41,053 bases of DNA from Pseudomonas karstica (GTDB taxonomy: Bacteria; Pseudomonadota; Gammaproteobacteria; Pseudomonadales; Pseudomonadaceae): positions 1-41,053 of the forward strand of contig NZ_WLYI01000042.1 in the NCBI RefSeq assembly GCF_009707515.1, given 5' to 3'. Below the pieces are notes generated by a model, which did no database searches, had not been told where the DNA came from, and was given only the letters and a program-made list of their open reading frames with translations. Of this stretch, positions 32,922 to 41,030 are shown one piece after another. Position 1 is the stretch's first letter. Every line of letters starts with the position of its first letter. The position numbers and the translations under genes are program-made.

Positions 32922-33953
32922 ATGTCAATGCAAGTAATGCGCGGCTGGGCTGCTCGATACGCGCCCCGTGTAGGCTTGATAGGCCTGCCGCTCTGCCTGC
33001 TGGGGCCCGTTATGCAGGCAGCGCAAGCCGCTGACTATGACGGCTCGCCCCAGGTCGCCGAATTTGTCGGCGAGATGACCCGTGACTATGGTTTCGCCGG
33101 TGAGCAACTGATGGGCGTGTTCCGCGAAGCCCAGCGCAAGCAGTCGATCCTGGACGCCATCTCCCGCCCGGCCGAGCGCGTGAAGCAGTGGAAGGAATAT
33201 CGCCCGATGTTCCTCACGGATGCCCGCATAGCACGAGGTGTGGACTTCTGGCGCCAGCATGAAGCGGTGCTGGCCCGCGCCGAGCAGGAATACGGCGTGC
33301 CGGCTCAGGTGATTGTCTCGATCATCGGTGTCGAAACCTTTTATGGCCGCAACACTGGCAGTTTCCGGGTGATCGACGCGTTGTCGACCCTGGGCTTCGA
33401 TTACCCGCCTCGCGCCGAGTTCTTCCGCAAGGAGCTGCGCGAATTCCTGCTACTGGCCCGCGAAGAGCAGGTCGACCCGCTGACCCTCAAAGGCTCCTAC
33501 GCCGGTGCCATGGGCCTGCCGCAGTTCATGCCGAGCAGCTTTCGCGCCTATGCAGTAGATTTTGACGGTGACGGTCATATCAATATCTGGAGCAACCCCG
33601 ATGATGCCATCGGCAGCGTCGCCAGTTACTTCAAGCAGCATGGCTGGGTGGCCGGCGAATCGGTGGTGATTCGCGCCGATGTCACAGGCGATCACGCCGA
33701 TGAAGGCCTGACCCAAGGTATCGAGCCGGTCAAGACTGTCGGGGAGTTGCGGGCATTGGGCTGGTCAAGTCATGATGCGCTACGCGATGATAGGCCGGTT
33801 ACGGCTTTCCGCCTGGAAGGCTCGGACGGCCCTGAGTACTGGATGGGCTTGAAAAATTTCTACGCAATTACGCGTTATAACCGCAGTGTGATGTACGCCA
33901 TGGCCGTGCATCAGCTGTCAGACATGCTGGTACAAGCACGGGGCGTCAAGTAA
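32922..33953 (+). CDS. MltB-type lytic murein transglycosylase (SltB1)
   Basis: 343 aa from ATG 32922 (AAGGTG upstream; ATG 32928 also possible). A signal peptide ends at about AQA-AD; no lipobox Cys, so it is a soluble periplasmic enzyme like P. aeruginosa SltB1 rather than a lipoprotein. The transglycosylase domain has the catalytic Glu in VSIIGVETFYGRNTGSFRV, then GSYAGAMGLPQFMPSSFRAYAVDFDGDGHINIW. It cleaves the glycan backbone to 1,6-anhydroMurNAc. It starts 11 bp after rodA and overlaps rlpA by one base, so it belongs to the elongation operon. Confidence 0.95.
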   Translation: MSMQVMRGWAARYAPRVGLIGLPLCLLGPVMQAAQAADYDGSPQVAEFVGEMTRDYGFAGEQLMGVFREAQRKQSILDAISRPAERVKQWKEYRPMFLTDARIARGVDFWRQHEAVLARAEQEYGVPAQVIVSIIGVETFYGRNTGSFRVIDALSTLGFDYPPRAEFFRKELREFLLLAREEQVDPLTLKGSYAGAMGLPQFMPSSFRAYAVDFDGDGHINIWSNPDDAIGSVASYFKQHGWVAGESVVIRADVTGDHADEGLTQGIEPVKTVGELRALGWSSHDALRDDRPVTAFRLEGSDGPEYWMGLKNFYAITRYNRSVMYAMAVHQLSDMLVQARGVK

Positions 33954-34957
33954 TGCGGGTATCGCCGATCAATAAACCCCTGAAGCTGGTGGCACTTGCT
34001 GCATTGTCATTGCTGGTGGCCAGTTGTTCCACCAACACCAGCACCAGTCGAGCTCCAGCGCAAAAAACCAGCGGCACTGCTGTGCGTTCGGCACCTGGCC
34101 TGGACATCAATCGCGCCCACAAAGATGGCGCGCCGTGGTGGGACGTTGATGTCTCGCGGATCCCGGACGCCACGCCGACCCTGCACACAGGGCCCTACAA
34201 GGCCAACCCGTATACCGTGCTGGGCAAATCCTACTTTCCGCTGCAGGAATCCAAGACCTACGTCCAGTCCGGTACTGCTTCCTGGTACGGCACCAAGTTC
34301 CATGGCCAGAACACGGCCAACGGCGAAGTCTATGACCTGTACGGCATGAGTGCGGCCCACAAGACCTTGCCGTTGCCCAGCTACGTCAAGGTGACCAACC
34401 TGGACAACCAGCGCACGGTGATCCTGCGGGTCAACGACCGTGGGCCGTTCTATTCGGACCGGATCATCGATTTGTCCTACGCAGCCGCGAAAAAACTGGG
34501 TTACGCCGAAACCGGTACCGCCCGGGTCAAGGTCGAGGGCATCGATCCACAGCAATACTGGGCGGCGCGTGGCAAGCCGGCGCCGTTGATGCTCAACGAG
34601 CCGAAAACCGCGCAGTCGCACATTGCTCAAGCGGGCAAGGTCGAGCAGTGGACTCCACCGGCGCAGCAACACGCAGCGCCTGTGGTGGCCGTACCTCAAG
34701 CGGCGGCTGGCAGTGCAGCCGATGGTCAGTACCTGCAAGTCGGGGCTTTCGCCAACCCGGATGCGGCAGAACTGTTAAGGTCCAAGCTCAGTGGGATGGT
34801 CAGCGCCCCGGTCTTTATCAGCTCCATCGTGCGTAACCAACAGACCTTGCACCGGGTCCGCCTGGGGCCGATCGGTTCGCCGGGTGAGATCCAGCAAGTG
34901 CAGAACAGCGTGCGTCTGGCCAACCTGGGGCAGCCCAGTGTGGTCAGTGCAGAATAA
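33953..34957 (+). CDS. rlpA: RlpA, septal/denuded-glycan lytic transglycosylase lipoprotein
   Basis: 334 aa; the ATG overlaps the stop of the preceding gene (TAATG). Lipobox LVASC (about residues 21-25) marks an outer-membrane lipoprotein. The double-psi beta-barrel domain follows at about 100-195 (SGTASWYGTKFHGQNTANGE; VILRVNDRGPFYSDRIIDLS). A Pro/Ala/Gln-rich linker leads to a C-terminal SPOR domain (about 260-330, YLQVGAFANPDAAELLRSKL) that binds denuded glycan strands. In P. aeruginosa RlpA is a lytic transglycosylase of the divisome. The next gene starts after a 183-bp gap with possible structure. Confidence 0.96.
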   Translation: MRVSPINKPLKLVALAALSLLVASCSTNTSTSRAPAQKTSGTAVRSAPGLDINRAHKDGAPWWDVDVSRIPDATPTLHTGPYKANPYTVLGKSYFPLQESKTYVQSGTASWYGTKFHGQNTANGEVYDLYGMSAAHKTLPLPSYVKVTNLDNQRTVILRVNDRGPFYSDRIIDLSYAAAKKLGYAETGTARVKVEGIDPQQYWAARGKPAPLMLNEPKTAQSHIAQAGKVEQWTPPAQQHAAPVVAVPQAAAGSAADGQYLQVGAFANPDAAELLRSKLSGMVSAPVFISSIVRNQQTLHRVRLGPIGSPGEIQQVQNSVRLANLGQPSVVSAE

Positions 34958-35097
34958 GCAGTACCTTAATTGATGGTTCAGGCTCGCTTGCGGGCTCGGA
35001 CCCTGGTTGTTGGCTCGTTGAACAATAAAACCCAGGGGCAAGGGGTGAGCGGGCAACCGAACGCGGGACAGTCTGGAAACGGGCTGTCTGAATAGTT

Positions 35098-35113
35098 TTG
35101 CCCGCGAGGGCAA
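35098..35113 (+). promoter_or_regulatory. Leader hairpin upstream of dacC
   Basis: TTGCCC and GGGCAA form a perfect 6-bp stem closing a GCGA tetraloop (GNRA type), 28 bases before the dacC ATG. A second weaker pair (GACAG 35067-35071 and CTGTC about 35085) lies upstream. The gap 34958-35140 probably holds the dacC promoter, but none is clear by eye. Confidence 0.45.
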
Positions 35114-35140
35114 GTTTCCATAAGCAATTTCGAGAGACGG

Positions 35141-36298
35141 ATGAACATCACTACCTTAGCCAAACGCCTGTGCCTGCTTGTCCCGCTGATCATCACGCCT
35201 GCTGCCTGGGCGGTCGAAATGATGCCAGCGCCACCACAATTGGCCGCCAAGTCCTATGTGCTCATGGATGCCGCCAGCGGCAACGTGCTGGTCGAGAACA
35301 ATGGTGATCAGCGCCTGCCGCCGGCCAGCCTGACCAAGTTGATGACGGCTTATATTGCGACCCTGGAAATCCGTGGCGGCCAGATCGGCGAAAACGATCC
35401 GGTGACTGTCAGCGAAAACGCCTGGCGCACCGGTGGTTCGCGGATGTTCATCAAGGTCGGTACCCAGGTGACCGTCAGCGACCTGCTGCATGGCATCATC
35501 ATTCAGTCCGGCAACGACGCCAGCGTGGCCCTGTCCGAGCACATCGCCGGCAGCGAAGATGCATTCGCCGACATGATGAACAAGACCGCGGCTGACCTGG
35601 GGATGACCAACAGTCACTTCATGAACCCGACTGGCCTGCCGAACCCGGAGCACTATTCGTCGGCTCATGACATGGCGATCCTGGCTCGCGCGATCATTCG
35701 TATCGACCCTGTGCACTACGCGATCTACTCGCAGAAAGAGTTCTTGTGGAACGGCATCAAGCAGCCAAACCGCAACCTGCTGCTGTGGCGTGACAAGACC
35801 GTTGACGGTCTGAAAACCGGTCACACCGAAGAAGCCGGCTACTGCATGGTGTCTTCGGCCGTACGTGACGGCCAGCGTCTGATTGCCGTGGTGTTCGGTA
35901 CCAATAGCGAGCAGGCCCGTGCGGCCGAGACGCAAAAGCTGCTGACTTACGGTTTCCGTTTCTTCGAAACCCAGACCTTCTACCAAAAGGGCGCCGAACT
36001 GGCTCAGGCTCCGGTGTGGAAAGGCGCGACCTCGCAAGTCAAGGCCGGCCTGGCTGGCGACCTGACCCTGACCATGCCGAAAGGCCAGTTGAAGAAGCTC
36101 GCCGCCAGCATGACCATGAACCCGCAGTTGGTCGCACCGATCGCCCAGGGTGATGTCATCGGTAAGGTCGAAGTGAAGCTGGATGACAAGGTGGTGCACA
36201 GCGCCGACCTGATTGCCCTCGAGGCTGTCGACGAAGGTGGTATCTTCCGCCGCGTGTGGGATAGCATCCGTCTATTCTTCTACGGCTTGTTCAACTGA
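35141..36298 (+). CDS. dacC: D-Ala-D-Ala carboxypeptidase (PBP5/6 type)
   Basis: 385 aa, a class C low-molecular-weight PBP that trims the terminal D-Ala of pentapeptides. A signal peptide ends at about AWA-VE. Active-site motifs: Ser63-x-x-Lys66 (PASLTKLM), Ser123-Gly-Asn (QSGNDAS) and Lys225-Thr-Gly (LKTGHTEE). A C-terminal beta domain and a final amphipathic helix (RRVWDSIRLFFYGLF) give the usual membrane anchor. A hairpin follows the stop. Confidence 0.97.
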   Translation: MNITTLAKRLCLLVPLIITPAAWAVEMMPAPPQLAAKSYVLMDAASGNVLVENNGDQRLPPASLTKLMTAYIATLEIRGGQIGENDPVTVSENAWRTGGSRMFIKVGTQVTVSDLLHGIIIQSGNDASVALSEHIAGSEDAFADMMNKTAADLGMTNSHFMNPTGLPNPEHYSSAHDMAILARAIIRIDPVHYAIYSQKEFLWNGIKQPNRNLLLWRDKTVDGLKTGHTEEAGYCMVSSAVRDGQRLIAVVFGTNSEQARAAETQKLLTYGFRFFETQTFYQKGAELAQAPVWKGATSQVKAGLAGDLTLTMPKGQLKKLAASMTMNPQLVAPIAQGDVIGKVEVKLDDKVVHSADLIALEAVDEGGIFRRVWDSIRLFFYGLFN

Positions 36299-36310
36299 TA
36301 GTGTGCACCT

Positions 36311-36342
36311 GCAAAGCCTCGCGTTGATCCGCGGGGCTTTGC
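36311..36342 (+). terminator. Hairpin between dacC and ybeD
   Basis: GCAAAGCCTCGCG and CGCGGGGCTTTGC pair at 12 of 13 positions, 13 bases after the dacC stop. There is no T tract, so it may be a partial terminator or mRNA stabiliser rather than a full stop. Confidence 0.6.
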
Positions 36343-36380
36343 CCGTCGCCACGGCTTACCGCTTACGAGGCCGTTACGCC

Positions 36381-36656
36381 ATGACCGATACCGAAGTTAA
36401 GGCACCAAAGATCGAATTCCCAGTGACTGATTATCCAGTCAAGGTGATCAGCGATACAGGTGTGGGCAACAAGGACAAGATCCTTGAGATCGTCAAGAAG
36501 CACGCGACGATCAATGACAACCGTGTGGACGAGCGCTCCAGCTCCAACGGCAAGTACACCACGATTCAGTTGCACATCGTTGCAACTGATCAGGACCAGC
36601 TCTACAACATCAATAGCGAACTGCGGGCTACCGGCTTCGTGCACATGGTGTTGTGA
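36381..36656 (+). CDS. ybeD: YbeD family protein (DUF493)
   Basis: 91 aa from ATG 36381, with GAGG about 11 bases upstream. A small ACT-like-fold protein: PKIEFPVTDYPVKVISDTGV, DERSSSNGKYTTIQLHIVA and QLYNINSELRATGFVHMVL. Its function is unknown, but it is conserved next to dacA/dacC and lipB in gamma-proteobacteria. The stop overlaps the lipB start by one base (TGATG). Confidence 0.96.
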   Translation: MTDTEVKAPKIEFPVTDYPVKVISDTGVGNKDKILEIVKKHATINDNRVDERSSSNGKYTTIQLHIVATDQDQLYNINSELRATGFVHMVL

Positions 36657-37303
36657 TGTCACAGGTTCTGGGCTTTCGCGAGCTCGGCCAGATGGCTTAC
36701 GAGCCTGTCTGGCATGCCATGCAGCGGTTTACCAATGAGCGTGGCTCTACTGGCGATGATGAAATCTGGCTGGTGGAACACCCGCCTGTCTTCACCCAGG
36801 GGCAGGCCGGCAAGGCTGAGCACCTACTGCTTCCGGGTGATATCCCGGTGGTGCAGGTCGACCGAGGTGGCCAAGTGACTTACCATGGTCCCGGGCAGCT
36901 TGTCGCTTATTTGCTGCTGGATGTGCGCAAGCTGGGTTTTGGCGTGCGCGATCTGGTCAGCCGCATGGAAACCTGCCTGATCGAATTGCTGGCCAGCTAT
37001 GGCGTAACCGCGGCGGCCAAGCCCGATGCCCCGGGCGTGTATGTCGACGGTGCGAAAATCGCCTCCCTGGGCCTGCGGATCCGCCACGGTTGCTCCTTTC
37101 ATGGCCTGGCCTTGAACGTGGACATGAACCTGGCACCGTTTCAACGGATTAATCCCTGCGGTTACGCCGGGCTGGCGATGACCCAGCTGAGCGATCACGC
37201 AGCACCAATAGAATTTGCCGAGGTAAGTGCCCGGCTGCGCGCGCAGCTCGTCAAACACCTCGACTATGCTGAGCAGACGACCCTGACGGGCGGAATCGAC
37301 TGA
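36656..37303 (+). CDS. lipB: Octanoyl-ACP:protein N-octanoyltransferase
   Basis: 215 aa. LipB moves octanoate from ACP to the lipoyl domains of 2-oxoacid dehydrogenases and GcvH. The family motifs are clear: DRGGQVTYHGPGQLVAYLLL, the catalytic Lys134 in VDGAKIASLGLRIRHGCSFH and Cys168 in RINPCGYAGL. It is coupled to ybeD upstream, and lipA follows after 1 base. Confidence 0.98.
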   Translation: MSQVLGFRELGQMAYEPVWHAMQRFTNERGSTGDDEIWLVEHPPVFTQGQAGKAEHLLLPGDIPVVQVDRGGQVTYHGPGQLVAYLLLDVRKLGFGVRDLVSRMETCLIELLASYGVTAAAKPDAPGVYVDGAKIASLGLRIRHGCSFHGLALNVDMNLAPFQRINPCGYAGLAMTQLSDHAAPIEFAEVSARLRAQLVKHLDYAEQTTLTGGID

Positions 37304-37304
37304 T

Positions 37305-38324
37305 ATGACTACTGATGTTGTGCAAACCATGATCCCGACGCTGGACATTACCGAGCGCCCGGCCCCGCGTGCCAAGGTGGAAGCCGGCGTCAAGCTGCGC
37401 GGCGCCGAGAAGGTTGCACGCATTCCGGTGAAGATCATTCCGACCACCGAACTGCCGAAAAAGCCTGACTGGATTCGCGTGCGCATCCCGGTTTCGCCGG
37501 AAGTCGACCGGATCAAGGCCCTGCTGCGCAAGCACAAGCTGCACAGCGTCTGCGAAGAAGCGTCCTGCCCGAACCTGGGCGAGTGCTTCTCCGGTGGCAC
37601 CGCGACCTTCATGATCATGGGCGACATCTGCACCCGTCGTTGCCCGTTCTGTGACGTCGGCCACGGCCGTCCGAAGCCGCTGGACGTCAACGAGCCGGAA
37701 AGCCTGGCCATTGCCATCGCCGACCTGAAACTGAAGTACGTGGTGATCACCTCGGTAGACCGCGACGACCTGCGTGACGGTGGTGCCCAGCACTTTGCCG
37801 ACTGCATCCGCGAAATCCGCAAGCTGTCACCGAACGTGATGCTCGAGACCCTGGTCCCGGACTATCGTGGCCGGATGGATGTAGCCCTGGAAATCACCGC
37901 TGCCGAGCCGCCAGATGTGTTCAACCACAACCTGGAAACCGTGCCGCGCCTGTATAAGGCCGCGCGTCCGGGTTCGGATTACCAGTGGTCGCTGACCCTG
38001 TTGCAAAAATTCAAGCAGATGATGCCGCACATCCCGACCAAGTCCGGCTTGATGCTGGGCCTGGGGGAAACCGACGATGAAGTGATCGAAGTCATGAAGC
38101 GCATGCGCGAACACGACATCGACATGCTGACCTTGGGCCAATACCTGCAGCCGTCCCGCAGCCACTTGCCAGTGCAGCGTTTTGTGCATCCGGACATCTT
38201 CGCCTGGTTCGCCGAGGAAGGTTACAAGATGGGCTTCAAGAACGTCGCCTCGGGGCCGCTGGTACGTTCCTCGTACCATGCTGACGAGCAGGCGAAACTG
38301 GTCAAGGCCAGCTTGGTTTCCTGA
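37305..38324 (+). CDS. lipA: Lipoyl synthase
   Basis: 339 aa. LipA is a radical SAM enzyme that inserts two sulfur atoms into the protein-bound octanoyl chain. Auxiliary cluster Cys83, Cys88, Cys94 (CEEASCPNLGEC) and the radical SAM triplet Cys109, Cys113, Cys116 (CTRRCPFC) are visible, as is the C-terminal RSSYH that ligates the auxiliary cluster. It has the roughly 40-residue N-terminal extension common in Pseudomonas. The next gene begins 2 bases after the stop. Confidence 0.98.
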   Translation: MTTDVVQTMIPTLDITERPAPRAKVEAGVKLRGAEKVARIPVKIIPTTELPKKPDWIRVRIPVSPEVDRIKALLRKHKLHSVCEEASCPNLGECFSGGTATFMIMGDICTRRCPFCDVGHGRPKPLDVNEPESLAIAIADLKLKYVVITSVDRDDLRDGGAQHFADCIREIRKLSPNVMLETLVPDYRGRMDVALEITAAEPPDVFNHNLETVPRLYKAARPGSDYQWSLTLLQKFKQMMPHIPTKSGLMLGLGETDDEVIEVMKRMREHDIDMLTLGQYLQPSRSHLPVQRFVHPDIFAWFAEEGYKMGFKNVASGPLVRSSYHADEQAKLVKASLVS

Positions 38325-38326
38325 GC

Positions 38327-39247
38327 ATGAGCGCTGCGGTACCGGCGTTGCGCGCTGAAGGGGTGATCGGCCTGATTGCTCCCGCCGGGCCTGCCACTCT
38401 GGATACCGCGAAGGCGCAGCAATGGATGCATGCCCGTGGCTACACGCTACGAGTATTCCCTGGCGTCGGCCAGCGGGACGGTTATCTGGCCGGCAGCGAC
38501 GAGGTGCGGCTCAATGACCTGCACGCTGCCTTTGCCGACCCTGAAATTGATGCCATCTTCTGTCTGCGCGGCGGCTATGGTTCCCCGCGATTGCTGGACC
38601 GCCTGGATTTTCATCTGTTGGCGGCCAATCCCAAGCCATTCGTAGGTTATAGCGATATCACCGCGTTGCATCTGGCGATCAATCGTTATGCTGGCTTCGT
38701 CACGTTTCACGGGGCGATGCTCAATGCCGACCTGCTAGGCGAGAAGCAGCAGCCCACTGAGTCATCGCTGTTCAGCTTGTTGCGTGGACAACTAGGCACC
38801 GGCAGTGTGCTGGCGCATCCGGTGGCTTATCCGCTGACCACCCTCGAGCCTGGTATCGCCAGCGGGCGCCTGTTGGGTGGCAACCTGTCGATGATCGCCG
38901 CAACCCTGGGCACGGCCTACGAGATCGATGCCGAGGGCATCATCCTGTTTATCGAAGACGTCAATGAGCCGCTGTACCGCATCGACCGCTTGCTGACCCA
39001 CTTGCACTTGGCCGGCAAACTGGCTCAGGTAGCGGGTGTGGTGGTGGGTGATGTGGCGGGTGTGGATAACTCAGCGCTTGAAGGTTTGCTCAGGCAGACC
39101 TTTGCACCGTTGTGCATTCCGGTGTTGTCCGGCTGGCGCAGCGGGCACTGCGATCCCAACCTGACATTGCCAATGGGCGCGCTGGTGCGGTTGGATGCGG
39201 GGGAGAAGAGGTTGGTGTTGGAGCAAGATGTGGTGCTCAAACCCTAG
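38327..39247 (+). CDS. ldcA: LD-carboxypeptidase (S66 family)
   Basis: 306 aa. S66 serine peptidases cleave the D-Ala from murein tetrapeptides in the cytoplasm during peptidoglycan recycling. The catalytic triad is visible: Ser109 in FVGYSDITALH, Glu210 in LFIEDVNEP and His274 in WRSGHCDPNLTLPMGA. The N-terminal GLIAPAGPATLDTAKAQQWM and CLRGGYGSPRLLDRLD are family blocks. It starts 2 bp after lipA and is the last gene of the run, followed by a shared hairpin. Function fits mpl, also in this window. Confidence 0.94.
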   Translation: MSAAVPALRAEGVIGLIAPAGPATLDTAKAQQWMHARGYTLRVFPGVGQRDGYLAGSDEVRLNDLHAAFADPEIDAIFCLRGGYGSPRLLDRLDFHLLAANPKPFVGYSDITALHLAINRYAGFVTFHGAMLNADLLGEKQQPTESSLFSLLRGQLGTGSVLAHPVAYPLTTLEPGIASGRLLGGNLSMIAATLGTAYEIDAEGIILFIEDVNEPLYRIDRLLTHLHLAGKLAQVAGVVVGDVAGVDNSALEGLLRQTFAPLCIPVLSGWRSGHCDPNLTLPMGALVRLDAGEKRLVLEQDVVLKP

Positions 39248-39271
39248 AGCCCTGGTCGTTTGATCTTGGGT

Positions 39272-39294
39272 ATTCCCACGCAGAGCGTGGGAAT
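39272..39294. terminator. Bidirectional REP-type hairpin between convergent genes
   Basis: ATTCCCACGC and GCGTGGGAAT form a perfect 10-bp stem with a 3-base loop, 24 bp after the ldcA stop and 10 bp after the stop of the convergent transglycosylase gene. The same sequence family as 11475-11499; probably recruited as a shared terminator. Confidence 0.7.
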
Positions 39295-39304
39295 GCTCAT
39301 GGCC

Positions 39305-40630
39305 TCAGCGGTTCTGCAGCGACTCCAGCAGCTTCACCGTCGGGTAGCCATCCGCTGGCCAGCCCAGCGCTTGCTGTGCCGCACGGATCGCCTTGCGCGT
39401 ATTGGCGCCGATAATCCCGTCCGGGTTGCCCGTGTCATAACCCTTGGCGCTGAGCACCGTCTGCAGTTCGATGCGCTGGGAGCGACTCAGTGGCCGCTCA
39501 TCTTTTGGCCAATCGCCACGAATCACACCGCCACCGCCAAACCGCTCCGACAGCAGACCAACTGCCAGCGCATAGGACGACGAATTGTTGTACTTGAGGA
39601 TTGCGCGGAAGTTATCCAGCACCAGGAACGCCGGGCCGCGATAGCCCGCAGGCAGCAGCAGGGCGGCGGACAAATGCTCGACGTTGGCTGGCATGCTGGC
39701 GTCGGCCGGCAGTTGGACTCCCAGTTTCAGCCATTCGGCGACGGTCTTGCGCACGCCACCATCAGCCAGGGCGTAATCAAAGTTCAACGGCAGTTGTTGC
39801 ACCTCAAAGCCCCAAGGCTGGCCTTTCTGCCAACCGGAGCTTTGCAGATAGTGCGCGGTGGAGGCGAGGGCGTCGGCCTGGCTATTCCAGATGTCGCGGC
39901 GACCGTCGCCATCGAAATCCACGGCGTGGGTGTCATAGGTGGTCGGAATGAACTGGGTCTGCCCCATGGCTCCAGCCCAGGAGCCGCGCATCTGGTCAGC
40001 CGGGATGTCGCCGTGCTGGATGATTTTCAGGGCTGCCAAGAGCTGCGCCAGGGCGAACGCCGGGCGACGGCCTTCATAGGCCAGGGTCGCCAGGGAGCGG
40101 ATCACCGAGTTATTGCCCTGGAACTGGCCGAAGTTGCTTTCCATGCCCCACACCGAGACCAGTGCCTGGCGGTCGACGCCATAGCGCTGTTCGATGCTTT
40201 GCAGCAGCTCGGCATTTTTGATCAGCAAGGCCTGGCCGTTACGTACCCTCAATGGCGACAGTGCACTGTCGAGGTATTCCCACACCGGCCGGGAAAACTC
40301 CGGTTGACTGCGATCGGCGCGGATCACGGCCATGTCGGGGCTGACGTTGGCGAATGCAGTGTCGAACACCGCTGGGGTAATGCCGGCTTTCAAAGCTTCA
40401 ACGCGAAAACCGGCCTGCCATTCGGCGAAGGTCTGCGTGGGTTGGATGTCAAGATTGTCTACCGCCAATGGCGCAACCACGGCAGGAGCGGTCACCGCTG
40501 CAGTCTGCACGGTCGGTAGGGGTTGAGCGTCTGCAGCGGTAGGTTTTTCCGCGCAGGCGACTAACAGAATGAGGCTGGAGGCAGCGATCAATTGGCGAAG
40601 GTGCCAACGACGGGAAAGACTAGAGGGCAT
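39305..40630 (-). CDS. MltB-type lytic transglycosylase with peptidoglycan-binding domain
   Basis: 441 aa from ATG 40630; the frame is open to 40834 but runs through arfA on the same strand and is not used. Signal peptide with lipobox LVAC (about residues 22-25), so an outer-membrane lipoprotein. The transglycosylase domain (about 65-365) shows the catalytic Glu in VSVWGMESNFGQFQGNN and GSWAGAMGQTQFIPTTYDTHAVDFDGDGRRDIW. Residues of about 380-441 form a PG_binding_1 domain (RIELQTVLSAKGYDTGNPDG). It is the second MltB paralogue in the window, after 32922-33953. Confidence 0.95.
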   Translation of the reverse strand: MPSSLSRRWHLRQLIAASSLILLVACAEKPTAADAQPLPTVQTAAVTAPAVVAPLAVDNLDIQPTQTFAEWQAGFRVEALKAGITPAVFDTAFANVSPDMAVIRADRSQPEFSRPVWEYLDSALSPLRVRNGQALLIKNAELLQSIEQRYGVDRQALVSVWGMESNFGQFQGNNSVIRSLATLAYEGRRPAFALAQLLAALKIIQHGDIPADQMRGSWAGAMGQTQFIPTTYDTHAVDFDGDGRRDIWNSQADALASTAHYLQSSGWQKGQPWGFEVQQLPLNFDYALADGGVRKTVAEWLKLGVQLPADASMPANVEHLSAALLLPAGYRGPAFLVLDNFRAILKYNNSSSYALAVGLLSERFGGGGVIRGDWPKDERPLSRSQRIELQTVLSAKGYDTGNPDGIIGANTRKAIRAAQQALGWPADGYPTVKLLESLQNR

Positions 40631-40691
40631 GCACAAGTCCAGAAAAAACGAATCAGGTGCAGACCTTATCATGCCGGAGGGGCGCTTGACT

Positions 40692-40856
40692 TCATGCAGC
40701 CAGAAAGTAAGAAGCCTCCCAGCTATTAGACTGGAAGGCTTCGCGGCGGTAGCTGCCTTTGCCCTTGCTGGCACGTTCCTGGCGGCTGCGGAACAGGGGT
40801 TGGGCGATGATGGATTTGGCCTTGTTTGGGCCATGCGTTGATGGCTTTTTGCTCAT
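40692..40856 (-). CDS. arfA: Alternative ribosome-rescue factor A
   Basis: 54 aa, found by reading the short minus-strand frame from ATG 40856 to TGA 40692. The core matches ArfA: PLFRSRQERASKGKGSYRR, with the conserved LFRxRxE and KGKGSY segments (residues 20-38), in a short basic protein. ArfA enters stalled ribosomes whose mRNA lacks a stop codon and recruits RF2 to release them when tmRNA is insufficient. A strong hairpin lies inside the coding sequence at codons 39-49 (see next entry), so most product should come from truncated, stop-less mRNA, which tmRNA then tags for degradation. It lies upstream of the lytic transglycosylase gene on the same strand; any link is probably accidental. 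Confidence 0.92.
   Translation of the reverse strand: MSKKPSTHGPNKAKSIIAQPLFRSRQERASKGKGSYRREAFQSNSWEASYFLAA
40711..40742 (-). promoter_or_regulatory. In-frame hairpin/terminator inside arfA
   Basis: On the minus-strand transcript GAAGCCTTCCAG pairs with CTGGGAGGCTTC over 12 base pairs (one G-U wobble) around an 8-base loop. It is followed by TTACTTTC, a modest U-rich tract. It covers codons 39-49 of arfA. In other proteobacteria such a structure, by RNase III cleavage or termination, makes the arfA mRNA lose its stop codon, so that ArfA is normally degraded through tmRNA tagging and accumulates only when trans-translation fails. Confidence 0.85.
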
Positions 40857-40925
40857 GACATGTACTCTCAAGGTGGGTAATTGCGGGACGAATCATCTGC
40901 CGAAGTTTGGATTCTGTCTAGCCCC

Positions 40926-41030
40926 CGCTGCCGAGGCACGAGGCTGCGATAAGGACCGAAGGACCTTCAACAATCTCAAGGCCCCACACGACTGCTACGC
41001 AGCCGATCGCAGGCTGCGCCAGCGGCTACA
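40926..41030. repeat. REP-like intergenic repeat at the right edge
   Basis: Contains the CTGCGAT...GCAGCCGATCGCAGGCTGC type sequence (hairpin GCAGCC / GGCTGC at 40999-41017) and related GGCTGCGAT and CTGCTACGCAGCC pieces, common in Pseudomonas intergenic DNA. The segment 40857-41053 holds no supportable gene, and the window ends here. Confidence 0.65.

Noticed and set aside
39260..40519. 419-codon plus-strand frame opposite the lytic transglycosylase
   Set aside because: Antisense shadow; the real gene has a lipobox, catalytic Glu and PG-binding domain.
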